From positions 11,387,248 through 11,451,247 of the forward strand of contig OX104134.1 in assembly GCA_944470555.2 (NCBI GenBank): DNA of 64,000 bases. Direction: 5' to 3'. The position numbers and the translations under genes were made by a program. The notes beneath the pieces were generated by a model that saw only the letters and a program-made list of their open reading frames with translations, was not told the DNA's origin and searched no databases. Below, piece by piece: positions 24,034 to 35,915 of the stretch. Position 1 is the first letter of the stretch. Every line of letters begins with the position of its first letter. The DNA comes from Heterobilharzia americana. Its lineage: Eukaryota; Platyhelminthes; Trematoda; Strigeidida; Schistosomatidae.

Positions 24034-25961
24034 TACAGTGTATAAAACAGTGGACAAAGAAGTGAAGAAGAGTGCACCCAAAGACAAAAGACACTTCCAC
24101 GACACACTGGCAAGTGAAGCAGAACAGGCTGTTGTTAGGAGAGACAGAGACCTGACAACATTGTATCAAATAACCAGGTTACTGAATATCTGGGAAGAGA
24201 TCAACACAGATGAAACCAATAAAAGATGATGAAGGGAATCTAATTACCAAAGAAGAGAAACAAAGGAAATGATGGGCTGACCACTTCAAGAAGCTCTTGA
24301 ATCGACCACCACCTGCACTTCGTCCAGAAATACCACCTGCAGCCCAGTCACAGAACTACAAGTGAACACAAATCCTCCAACAAAAGTCGAAGTCCTGAGC
24401 ACCATAAAGCTACTGAAGTGTGGGAAAGCAACAGGACCAGATGGAATCCTGCCAGCGTCACTGACAGCAGACGCAGACAACATCGGACATGCTCACACTG
24501 CTATTGCAGAAAGTCTGGAAGGAAGGGAAGGTACCTGACAACTGATTGGAAGAAGGGTTACCTTGTCAAACACCCGAAGAAGGGCGACCTACGCCTTTGC
24601 AAGAACTGGTGCGGAATCGCGCTCAGGTCCACCCAAAGCAAGCAAAATATTAAGCCACATCATCCTGGAGAGACTGAAGGATGCGCTGCATTCAGAACCA
24701 CGACCGGAATTGGCTGGCTGGATTCAGGAAGTAAAAATAATGTGCGCATCAAATTGCTACGCTACACTATGCAACTCCATAGAACAGAGTATAGAATGCC
24801 AGTCAACTCTGTACCTCAACTTCATCGACTTTGAGAAGGCCGACAAGTAATTTGGCAGTTGCTGTAACACTACGGAATACCACAAACTCTTATCAGTCTC
24901 ATTCAACAACTATATAGAGACTCCACATGCCAAGCCATTCACAATATCAAGCTCAGTGCTGCTTTTGAAGTGAAGACAGGAGTGAAACAAGGCTGTCTTC
25001 TATCACCCATGATATTCCTGATTGTGGTCGACTGGATAATGTAAGAAACAGTGGGGAGCGAGAAGAGGGTGATACGCTAGACCCGGGGAAAAGAACCTAG
25101 AAGATTTGGATTACGCCGATGACTTGTGTCAAATATCGCACAAACCTGAAGATCTACAGGCGGAAACCAACAAGTTGACAGAAGAGGCAGGGCAGAGCAG
25201 CCAAGATGGGACTTCAGGTGAACGTAGAGAAGACAGGGGTGATGAAGATACCCACCCAACATCACCACCAGCAACAAGAAGCTCCAATCACCATGAACGG
25301 GAGAAACTTCAAGGAAGTAGTGTCTTTCACCTATTCACCTGGTCAGTACCGTTTCAATTATAGGTGGCACAGACGAGGACGTCAAAGGCAGGATTGTAAA
25401 AGCAAGACAGGCGTTCATTAACCTGAAACCAGTGTGGAGACCTTCTGCACTCAACATGTGGAACAAGATGCGGATTTTCAACACCAATGTCAAGTCAGTG
25501 CTCCTGTATGGTTGAGAGACTTGGCGCGTCACGAAAAGCATTTCCAACAAACTACAGACATTCATCAACAACTGCCTACACTGGCTCATTACTGAAGATC
25601 AGATGAGAAGGTGAGAAAGAATAAGCAACAAGGAACTGTGGGAACGAACCAACCCCGAACCTGTCGCTGAACAAATATGCATTGGAAGGAAGTGGAGATG
25701 GATTGGGCATGTACAGAGAAGACCTTTCGGGGACATCACGAGCCAGGCACTCGAGTGGAACCCAGGTGGGAATGACGAGTTGGGCGTCTGAGACGAGGGT
25801 GACATGGAGGAGATAGTATGAGGAAGAAATGAGAGCTTGTGGGCTGTCGTGGAGCCAGGTTTAAAAGATTTCAGCGAAGAGAGTGGAATGAGGATGTGCT
25901 ACTGAAGCTCTATGTTCCACTAGAAACCCAGGGTACAAATAATAATAATAATAATAATAAG
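24034..25961 (+). mobile_element. RTE-like retrotransposon with AAT tail, 5'-truncated copy
   Basis: Plus-strand copy of a second RTE-like family, different from the one at 4.5-9.8 kb. It encodes, through a few frameshifts, VDKEVKKSAPKDKRHFHDTL, an RT domain with KGYLVKHPKKGDLRLCKNW and VKQGCLLSPMIFL, an intact catalytic box YADD at 25112-25123, GLQVNVEKTGVMKI, ETWRVTKSISNKLQTFIN, and the C-terminal KWRWIGHVQRRPF. The endonuclease is missing, as expected from incomplete reverse transcription. The 3' end is a run of AAT triplets (25936-25961), typical of RTE/BovB-clade elements such as schistosome SR2. Divergence is lower than in the 4.5-9.8 kb copies. It is antisense to the TRPC gene. Confidence 0.87.
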
Positions 25962-26876
25962 GAGTTTATCTGAAAAATGTGATATATACAAGCAAAGCAT
26001 TACTGGCGGTGTGATCACACATCTACTTGCCAGAGCATTTTTATATTAAGGAGAGAGGAGTACAATCATTTCTCTTATATTCATGTCACATATGCACTTC
26101 TCATATATTTCACCCGTAAATTAAAGAGACTTCCTCTCTCGATCAGTTTCTGAAAGTCTGAATTATTTAAGAATTTGTTATTCTTGAGAATCTGTCTTGA
26201 TGGAAGCATCAGAACTAACTCGAATGCTGGCATATTTATCTGATGGTCCTGAGGTAGGATGACGCAATGTATTGATCCCATTGCCAGCCACCAGTAAGAT
26301 ACTATCTGCCAAATCGAGCTTAGAAAAAAAACGAAGAATACCATGTGGGTTTTTTTCTGATATGATTTTGTTGAGAAGTGTACACTTATGATCCCAAACA
26401 GTATTTAGTCAGGCACTTTCAGCAAGCCAGTTGGGGTCCAACAACTACATTGGGATCTGGTAGTACACATCTTATAATTTCATTAAGTCCTCAGTGCAGT
26501 CGAACCGATATCCATCATCATTAGTAGGCATCCGTTCTCCTTCAGTACTTTGTAAACTGCTATTACAGCTTTTTAGAATCCATCTTCTGGCAAGTCACTA
26601 GTCAGTCATTTTTCGTCTAATCGTGACACCAGCCTATTAAAAAAACAGGTTAGACCCTTTAAATAAAGCTTTCACTGCGAAAAAACATTATCATTTGATC
26701 CGGTGAGAAGTGAGAAGCACTCCTGAAACATTTCAAACTAAACAGGAACAGTTACTTTCCCATAATTGGTTTCCACTGGTCACTTAACTAACATGGACAC
26801 ATGAAGTAAACTGTCTTTAAAAAATACCATTATCACATTGTCTGCTTAGATGGTTGAGCAAAACTTTGGTGGCTCA

Positions 26877-27490
26877 TACTCAAAGCCAGGATCGGAAAAG
26901 CAAGACAGGCCTTCATTAACGTGAAATCAGTGTGGAGATCTACTGCACTACACTCACCATAAAGAATAAGATGTGGATTTACAACACTAATATCAAATCA
27001 GTGGTTCTATGTGATGGTTGACAGACTTGGCGCGTCACGAAATGCATTTCCAACAAACCACAGACACTCATTAACAGCTGACGCCTACACTCACTCGATA
27101 CTGAAAGTCAGATGGTCAGAATAATAAGAATAAGCAACAAGGAACTCTGGCTGATGACGAACCAACCAAGGATCCATCGCCCAACAAATATGCAGAAGGA
27201 AGTGGAGATGGATTGGATTGGGCATCCACTGAGAAGATCACTTGTGGACATCATGCACCAGGCCAGGCCAGGCCAGTCCAGGCCAGGCCGTCAAGTGGGA
27301 CCCGAAGGGGAGACGACGAGTTGGGCGTCTGAGGCGAGGGTGAAATGGAGGAGATGGTATGAGGAAGAAAAGAAAGCTTGTGGGCAGCGGTGGAGCCAGG
27401 TTGAAAAGACTGCAGAGAAGAGAGTGAAATGGAGACGTGCTACTGAAGCCTTATTTTCCACTGGGAACCCAAGGGACAAATAATAATAAT
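26877..27490 (+). mobile_element. RTE-like retrotransposon with AAT tail, 3' fragment
   Basis: Same family as the 24.03 kb copy, truncated to the last 0.6 kb. It begins at the gGIxKARQAF-like region (ggatcggaaaagcaagacag), continues with TWRVTKCISNKPQT and ends with RVKWRRATEALFSTGNPR before a short AAT tail (27474-27490). A local expansion of the pentamer ggcca at about 27258-27290 is absent from the other copies. Confidence 0.85.
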
Positions 27491-27660
27491 GTACTCAAGA
27501 TTATTTGAGTTGTCTATGGAACGCTTAAATAAGTAGTTATTTGTGTTCTACGCAGAAATCTCTGAGCTGTACTGTTGTGGCACATTTTTTTCTGATTTAG
27601 TGTACTAGTAGTAATTAAAGCAAAAGTAAAGAAAAGAGAATTCTGTAATTTTAGACATAT

Positions 27661-27723
27661 AGTGGCTCACGAGTCCCCAATAGGACGAATCACGCGTCCT
27701 GGATTCCACTGCTAGCCACTATG
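27661..27723 (+). repeat. Truncated Sm-alpha hammerhead remnant
   Basis: It reads CTCACGA where CTGANGA is needed, GAAT for GAAA, then acgcgtcctggattccact and gctagccacta. The SINE body upstream is missing and two core bases are mutated, so it is a dead 3' fragment. It lies about 170 bp after the AAT tail of the RTE-like fragment at 26877-27490. Confidence 0.7.
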
Positions 27724-28417
27724 CATCATAAATTTATAGTGGTTGTCTTTTAAAAGATATAAGTAGAAACCTGATGCAGAAGCCTGAAAAAATGTACTAC
27801 TTGAAGTCTACATTGAGGTGAAAATATTCTTGTTTAAATATGGATGAATATATACCGCTATTCTGTTGTGCTTGCCAAGTTACATAGCAGTTTGGATGGT
27901 GAGGATTCTATAGGGCACATATACCATCTTTCTGCTTTGCGCCAGCATGGCCGACGGAATCTGATGTCAAGAGGACTTATGAGGAGTTTTGAACTAATTT
28001 TTATTGTAGACTTGACAAAAAGTAAGTTGACGCAAGAACAAGTGTTTCAGAGAAGAGTCTCTTTTCGGCGATTTCAATTTCAAAGCAGTACACTTGCAAA
28101 TTCATACAATTTTTTCTTCTAAGAATTTGATAGTTGAAAACAGTTTGTCAAGGATGACAACACGTGTCACTAAATGAGTTGTCATTAAAATTAAAACAAA
28201 AAACCGAAAAACTGATGAGTAGTGAATATCAGTCAAAATAGGTTTGAACAAGAAATTTAGAAACTGAATTGTGATCAGGCAGAACATAGCAACAAGAATG
28301 AGTAGCAGATTTCTTAAGAAGTGAAGAGTGTCGAAACAGAAGTTTTTTAATATACTTTACATTTTGTAGGTGACAAAGGAAATCACAGAAAGATGATCAA
28401 TTTACTTATTATAATTG

Positions 28418-28800
28418 AATTGCGCGGTTCGCGTTAACATTCCTCACAGATGAGTTTTTCAACTGCCTAACTGTGGTGCTTACAGGGTTTACGATAGTTC
28501 CTGATGGTTTTTCGGCACAGATCACACTTTGTGATTTTGGCTGGGTGGTTTCCAACGGAAAATGTTAACACCACAGTTAGGCATTTGGAAAACTACTGGG
28601 CTGTGAGAAATGTCAACGTGAATTATGCAGTTTTTACATAATTTGCAAATTGTTCATTCTCTTTTAGGCATACTGAGCTGAGTTTATCCGGATACACTAC
28701 TGATGAGCTCGGCTCCAAATGAGCGAGTCTACCGTCGAGTGTTTTAACCACCCTGATCTTACTAGTGAACACTACTGATCGCCGTGAGTGGCCTACAACT
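28418..28800 (+). repeat. Composite foldback repeat C with hammerhead-like motif
   Basis: Inverted arms at 28418-28480 and 28567-28632 share cacgttgacatttctcacag-like sequence and cctaactgtggtg. They are followed at 28691-28741 by a hammerhead-like motif: CTGATGA (28700-28706), helix II GCTCG/TGAGC, GAGT in place of GAAA, GTC (28734-28736), and helix I CACT/AGTG. A second copy lies at 59.19-59.65 kb. Confidence 0.65.
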
Positions 28801-29471
28801 ACTCAAATTGTTCAGTAGAAAATTATGGAGAGCACAGTCTTAGTGGTAAGCGATAACATGTAACAAGACTCTGACATTTGTAGTTTTTATTTCGTTTTAC
28901 ATTAACGAGTGAAAAACTAGGATTAGAATTTGCCGATTAGTTTAAACTTATCATGGAATGGTATGCAGACAGATATTCCTCTTATCTCAATCCAGTCTTT
29001 CATTAATATGTTTGAAAATTTTAATAGCGTTGTCTTTATTTAGTGATCAAGAGTGCAAATGGAATAAGGTGTGTTGAAGTCCTTCAACATTTCATCATTT
29101 AGTCCACTAAATACACTGCACTCTTTAGTGACTGAGTGTTGATCAACACTGAGTTCAGCATCCTGTAGCCAACTGACGTACTGGTCAGATGGCCGTAGGT
29201 ATATCTTAGTTTGCATGGAAGATATCTAGCCGTTGAGCATTCTCAGTTTTCTGACCTCTACATTTCTTCCGGAATAAAATGGAGTCTGAGTAGTGGTCGG
29301 ATATGCGTAACTTCCTTGTCACCAAACGAATAAATTTACTTAGTTGATGAGAAGATAATCGGGTCTATTACTTCTGGGTATTAAATGAAGTCTAGCCCTT
29401 GTTCGAGTACTTCCTGAAACTTAACTGCGTCAAGTTAGTTTAAATTTACGCTGAGTAATACTTACGAGTCG

Positions 29472-29488
29472 TATATATATATATATAT
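29472..29488. repeat. Short (TA)n tract
   Basis: Alternating TA run of about 17 bases. Confidence 0.8.
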
Positions 29489-29750
29489 GCATACATGCTT
29501 ATGGAGATATGCAGTTAAACGCAGAAACTTTCTGGAAGGTGCAATGTTTTATGTGGCTACATTTTATAACAATATAGGGAAATCAGCAAGCATAGAGAAG
29601 AGTTAAAGTAGAAATAATCAACATTTTTGTGAGAACAATAAGTTTTTATAAAAGAAGGATTTAGAAGATGAAAAAAGCAGTTATGTATTTATTATAGCCT
29701 TTGATATTTAATGATTTTACTCACTGTACTCAAATGCCAATACCTTCATA

Positions 29751-30632
29751 CTGAAGTTATTGCTGATGATGTCGTCTAGCAAGGCAATGAAAGCTTCACG
29801 ATTAAACAACCCAGCTCAGAGAACACAATACAACCAAGACCATCCACCTGAGCTACAAATATTCTTCATTATTTCAGAATTTCAGTCTGTTTGACTGTAA
29901 TTCCTCACACGGTAGCGTCATGAATCAGGGTAGGAAATGTCTCTGTAGCAAATTTTATAGTCTCCTTAATTGATAAAGGTTTGGAGACTCATTGAGTGAT
30001 TCATTCACATTTGACAGTGTTCGTTAGTTGGCTTAATCACACAGGTTAACAGCGTTTTTTATGTACAGAATGTTAACTTATTCACACACACAAATTTGTG
30101 ATTTAACGTTTTCACACTTTTATGAAAATATGATGTCATCAGTTCGTGTCTGTTGCTATACAACTCATAGCAAACACATGCCTGATGGCCTATGTATCTT
30201 CATGAAGAAGCTGGTTTCAAATCAGTCGTCTCAAATAGATGATATTTCACTGTTAATTAGTGGATTGCCTACGAATAACAATGAAAGATCATTGCAAGAC
30301 AAATCATCCTATGTAGATGACATGCATTAGGATTTGTTCTACATAGAAAAATTAAAAATGCTAACCGGTTGCGTTCGACCAAGTAATTCAATACAACGAC
30401 ACTCATTAAAAACTAGAAAACATACGTTTGACTATAGAACTTGACTATAGATTTTGATGTAGAGCTTACATTCTGTCCAACAGTGGCATACTAGAAGAGT
30501 GTAGATATGAAATGGTGGGGAATATTTTCCGCTCAGATGGATGATCTTGGTTGCATTGAATTATCTAAGCTGGGTTGTTTAATCGTGGAGATTCCATCTT
30601 CTTTCTAGACGACATCTTCAGCACTAACTTCA
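29751..30632. repeat. Inverted-repeat pair upstream of the Penelope-like element
   Basis: Arms at about 29751-29864 and 30520-30632 are imperfect reverse complements of about 113 bp, sharing gatgtcgtctag, cacgattaaacaacccagct and caaccaaga. They enclose about 655 bp without recognised coding content. The right arm ends about 330 bp before the Penelope-like coding sequence, so the pair may belong to its terminal repeats, but this is an inference. Confidence 0.65.
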
Positions 30633-30964
30633 GTAAGTAGTGAGCTGTCAGTATCTCTCCTTCAGTAATTCAGTAGCTTGCTCTGACGAACTGGTTTGTG
30701 ATTGATTGCTTCCTTTGATTGTTTTGTCATTGACTGGATATATTTCCTTGTTGACTATTCCTCTACTTGGCATCTGACCTTTCTGTTATTTATCATTTTT
30801 CTTATTGTTTGATAGATTGGGTCTATGTCTATACACATATTGATTGCCGACTGACCTGAATACCAAGCTCCTAGGAATTAACTGATATTTTTGGGTTTCC
30901 TCTGTCTAAGATTTCTATATCGCCAAAATTGAATTATTGTCCATAGTTATCAAAATAATCACCA

Positions 30965-32010
30965 ACAAAAATGGAAGGACTTCTTCAGAAAGGGTTGAAT
31001 TACAACACAAGAAGTGCCTGAAAATGAGAATTCTTTGCTGCATTAGAATCGTTGCTTGAAAAATCAGGATTGAGTGAGCACACTGAACAAGAAATGCGGC
31101 AAACAATCGTACCACTAACCAGATGGAAGGGACATCACGCTCAAACGAGAACTCAAAAACAGAAAACATTAAAAACACTGGAAGATGGCGGAGATATCGC
31201 TCTACTTCCAGCAGACAAAGGATGCACCACTGTAGTCATTGACCAGGAAGACCACATCAAGAAGGCAGAGGATTTACTCAAAAATGAAAATGTATATCAG
31301 CCACTTGAAGCCAACAAACACTATCCAAAAGTTCAATGACCAATCAACAAAAACTTGAACAAACTCTTTAAAGCAAAAGAATTAACAAAGCAGGACAAAT
31401 GATGAATGAATTTGAATGAATATGTCCTTCCTCAGTTTTACGATAGACAAAAACTACACAAACCAGAGATCGCTCTACCACCAATAGTCTCAATTCTAGG
31501 AAGTGCAACTTACAACACATCCAGAGGACTTTCCCAGAATCTGAAAAATCTTTTCAATCATGTAGACATTCCATCACATCCCAACAGAGTTCTTAGAAAA
31601 GACCAAAGGCATTAATATAGAAAATGGAGAATTTGTGGTATCCCTCGATGTCACAGCATTATACACATCATTCGAACCACAATTAGCCCAGGAAACTATG
31701 TCCCCTCTGCTGATGGAAAGCACAAGTCTTCTAGAGTGCACAAAACTTAAATGTTCAAGTCTGATGGGAATTATTGATCTTTGTCCGACAACATGCTTCC
31801 AACTTAATGGCAAGATATGCAAACAGATGAAAGGAACCCAAATGGGATCACCTACATCCGGATTAGTTCCAGAAGCAGTAGTACAGAGACTGGAAGCCAT
31901 CATTTTACCTGTGATGCAGGCGAAAATTTGGATTCGCTATACAGACGGTACTTTTGGCATCACTGAAGATGATGATTCAAACAGAACAATTGTTGCCTGT
32001 GAGATAAATT
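30965..32010 (+). mobile_element. Penelope-like element, reverse transcriptase remnant
   Basis: The plus strand encodes, with a few stops, the N-terminal and RT parts of a Penelope-like retroelement. In order: LNYNTRSA and AALESLLEKSGL (30.99-31.07 kb), LLPADKGCTTVVIDQEDHIK (31.2 kb), QFYDRQKLHKPEIALPPIVS (31.43 kb, family norm FYGLPKIHKP), VSLDVTALYTS (31.64 kb), KGTQMGSPTSGLV (31.83 kb) and RYTDGTFGI (31.95 kb). The last is the catalytic YVDD box with the second Asp changed to Gly, so the copy is inactive. No GIY-YIG domain follows within the next kilobase. Orientation is antisense to the TRPC gene. Confidence 0.83.
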
Positions 32011-32759
32011 TGAAATCGGCTTTAATCTATGGTACGTTTTTTAAACTCAAACAGCCACTCAGTGTTATACTACTTATTTAAGTGTGAAATATTTTCCTCT
32101 ATGTCTACGATTTTAGACTCGTTTCATGTGTTTAGAGGTGGGGATATCAACGAAAAGTTATTTGATAGCGGCTATCGCCTCGAAGCTGATACATTACAAC
32201 TTTTAAGGACCTAAATCACGCAGACGTTTCAGTACACTTCTTTTCTGCACAGAATCCATTTATTCCATTAGTTAGACGAGGTACAATTATTACTCACTGG
32301 TTAAGTCATTAACTCATATGGAATAATGAATTGGTTGGCCAATTCATCAACAAACAAAAGCAACACTTAGGTGAAGAAGGTAGTCTGGGACAATGGAAAG
32401 AAAGCATTTACCATGTCGTAACTTTCAGTTTATGACTAATCAGCTAGTGTAAATATCTTAAAATTGTTGATAGACCAACCCAAAGGATGGTAGACTGACA
32501 AACTGAGTGAATATTTACATCAGCAAGATCATCTAAATTAATCTAGGAAGTCACTGAAACAATATACCTGAGTACAGCGAACAAAATCTAACTTTGTACA
32601 GAAGGGGAACATTATATAACATAGGTGAAAAATTGAACTGGAATAAACTATGTTATGTAGGGGCTTAAGTAGATTAGGTTTTATTTCTGACGGACTCAAA
32701 TACATTTAAATGATTTATACTTAGTTGCTAATAGAAGTTTCAGAGATTAGGGGGATGTG

Positions 32760-32960
32760 ACCTATGGACTCCTATCTAGTAGATGAATGGTAACGAGCTT
32801 GTAACGAGACCTGAAGTCACTGTGCTGGATCTGTAGCAGTATTGCTGGTTCACACTGTTGAAAAGTCTCATACACGGATAAAAGTGCTGTCCAGTGCTTT
32901 CAGGCTCTCGATGGTTCACTAACTGATGTTCATCAGTGAGAAAAGGCATTTAAAAACCAA
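32760..32960 (+). repeat. Family B hammerhead-derived repeat
   Basis: Contains gtctcatacacggataaaag, gctgtccagtgctttcagg and ggttcactaactgatgttca. The hammerhead core is mutated (GATAAAA for GACGAAA, no CUGANGA). It lies shortly downstream of the Penelope-like reverse transcriptase. Confidence 0.55.
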
Positions 32961-35649
32961 TCAATTATCAATATCCATCAATTGAACTGTAGTCATAGGC
33001 CTTACTCAAGACTTTTCATATTGTAAAAAGTCCGTTAAATTACCAGTTTCAAACATATACAATAGTAATGATCGCTACGTCTTTTTAGAATAAAAATACT
33101 GAAGACGTTTACAAATGAAAGGGTCTCAAAGTGAGAATTCACTTAAAGATGCAATATATTTTGTTGTGCATTAAAAGTCATATAAGACAGTGCTCTCATA
33201 CTTGGTACTTGCTTGATCTACGGGTAATTTTTGATCCAGCAAACTAAAAAGGGTTAACTTGACAAAATGAGACAGACAAGAATAATAGCCCTTATTCACT
33301 CTGTTACGAGAAACTGTGTAAGTGATATACTTTCGACGTATCTATCAGAAACTAGGCCTTATAAATGATCAAGGCCCGTATTAACAGTCGTCAGTGCCCT
33401 TCATTCCTTTCAGTAGTAAAACAAAACATATGGGGAGGGGAATTCCAAAGTATTTTGTTATCTTGCTTGATATGCTGTTCACACTAGTGACTTACTTGAC
33501 ACTGACAGAACCAGCAACCGAAAAGTTGTTTGCAGAAATCCCGTAGTGATCTAGGTTTAGTTTCAACTTCAATCGTAAGTCCTAAACAACAACTTATTTT
33601 CTTTTTCGTGCTGTCACTCAAACTTTGTTGATGGATGAACTGTGTATGTTAGCATAAGGGTGTAACTAATCTAATTCCATAGTGAGTCAAGTGAGGTGAG
33701 TTTAACTGAGTAGTGGCATTCCCAGGAGCATAGTGACAAATTGGCAGTGAGTTTGCAGGGGGTTGACGAAACGTTTGAGTGATAAGTGCCGGTCTGCAAA
33801 AAACCAGCGTCCATAATGTACACTAGTTGCCTTCAATTACAGAATACCGTATACTACAGTCAGATCTCAGGATTTCAGTTTGTAAGAATAATGCTCATGC
33901 ATAGTTTTGTAATGGTGCTCCTTTTAGTGGGAATGAGAGGTCTATGTGTTTCCCTTTTTACTATTGTTACTTAGGAAGACAAACGTATAGGTCAATTCAT
34001 TTGTTCAAAATTTTCAGAATGATCAACAAACCATAGTTTACAAATTCTTCTTGGCCTTTCATTCCCACTCTTCACTGGAAGTGTATGCCTTACGTTCCAT
34101 TTAAGGTCATAGATAAAAAATATGCATCACCAATTTAATTGTGACTTAAGAATACTGTATGTACGACATCGGATCCATTTTTTATTGACTGATTTCCGAA
34201 AAGTAGACAATAGCTAAGATCACATTCGTATAAACACCATTTTGAAATGAATCGGAACTACCCAGAAAATGTAGTGGGCCTATTCCGAAAGTTTATACTC
34301 CTCGAAGCAGCAACGGAAAACAGGTTATAAAGAGAATATGTTTTGCGTTATTTTGAAACATTGAAGCAGAATACTGTTGCTATCCTTTTGCGATAAAGTG
34401 TTATGATAGTTCATTGTATGCAACTTGAAGATTTTCATACTGAATAGTACCTGATCTATGCAATATATAAAACTGTCTGATACGCATCGTTACAGTGTGC
34501 TCTCCATAGTTGATGATCTTTGTCGATCAGATGACGATTCACACGCTCAAGAGTCATTTATCAACTTTGAGACTGAACTTATTAGTTATGATTTGACCTT
34601 ATACCTGACTAATTTTAATTTTTAAAGTGCCTTTCCTAGACTATTTGACTGTTTGTCATAGTCTATTGAATGGTAAGTTATCTTGTAATGTTAATGCAGT
34701 TTGCTCAAGAATTTTTCAGAAAAGTCAATATTTTATGAACTGTATAATTTGCAATTATTTAGAAGGGTATTTTGAATTCCGAAACCAAATGAAATTTATT
34801 CTTCAAGGTTGATGGTAGCACCTAGTTGTGGAAAGCAGAGCAAATGAGTGAAATTTGCAGAGGATGCCACTAGGATGGCGGTCTAGTCTATTGATCATGG
34901 AGTTCTAGTGCTTTAAGAATCGCTTACTACACTCTGATTACAGCATATCTGTTATTTTTCTTTCAGTGGCATAGATACTTCAATACACGAATACAAGCTG
35001 TCAATCATTCTACACGCCAACTGACTATTTAGTTCATACTTTCAACTTCCTGTAATGAATTGCTGAGTAAAAATCTGAATAATTTACAACTGTAACTGAA
35101 TCGATAACTGATGAATGTACTTCTAACAAAACAAAAATTAAATGATCAACATTCAGTTCTCACTATATAAATATATATGTATATGCCTATTTGTTTGAAT
35201 GTGATAAAGTGTGTATCTGTGCACGCGTATGTGCTAATTTCTACACTAAACTTAACTATAAATAATTTATTTTGCAGCAAAGTTGAGTCAAGCAGACAAA
35301 TCAAAACAATAACATAGAATAAGTATGTTTACTGCTAATAGTAGTACTAGTAATATTCATTTTGATACTTTCTAAATGTACTTTGATAAAAACTATTAAC
35401 GAAGGGATAGGGGCTAGGAATTTCTGTCAGGAAAAAAAGATTCAAATGCTAATTCTATCTAAATGCATCTCGTTGATGAGATGATGTAATGAAATATTGT
35501 CAGGGAAACATCGTGTTCTTTTACTTTTTGAGGAAAATTAATTTTAGATTTATCAATTAATTTACTATTTCACTCAGTTTGAGCCAACTCGATACTACAG
35601 ATGATTTATACGAGAATAACAAAGAAAAATAGCGCTCGATGTAAACATT

Positions 35650-35915
35650 TTGAGCAGCCACTGAGAAGATCATTTGGGGACATCATGCACCAGGTCAGTC
35701 CCTTGAGTGGAACCTAAGTGGGAAACGACGAGTTCGGCGTCCGAGGCGAGGGTGACATGGAGGAGATGGTGTGAGGAAGAAATGAAAAGTTGTTGGTAGA
35801 TGTTGAGTCGGGTTGAAAAGACTGCAGAGAAGAGAGTGAAATGGGGAAATGCTACTGAAATCCAATGTTCCACTGGGAACCGAAGGGACAAATAATAAAA
35901 TAATAATAATAATAA
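35650..35915 (+). mobile_element. RTE-like retrotransposon with AAT tail, short 3' fragment
   Basis: Only the last 0.27 kb of the same family, starting at the segment that reads LRRSFGDIMHQVSPLEWN and ending with the conserved ttccactgggaaccgaaggg and a tail of AAT triplets with one interruption (35888-35915). Confidence 0.84.

Noticed and set aside
29751..29864. Hammerhead ribozyme in the inverted-repeat arm
   Set aside because: A CUGANGA-like CTGAAGA can be built from the two arms, but position 10.1-11.1 does not pair and no cleavage triplet with a matching helix I was found.
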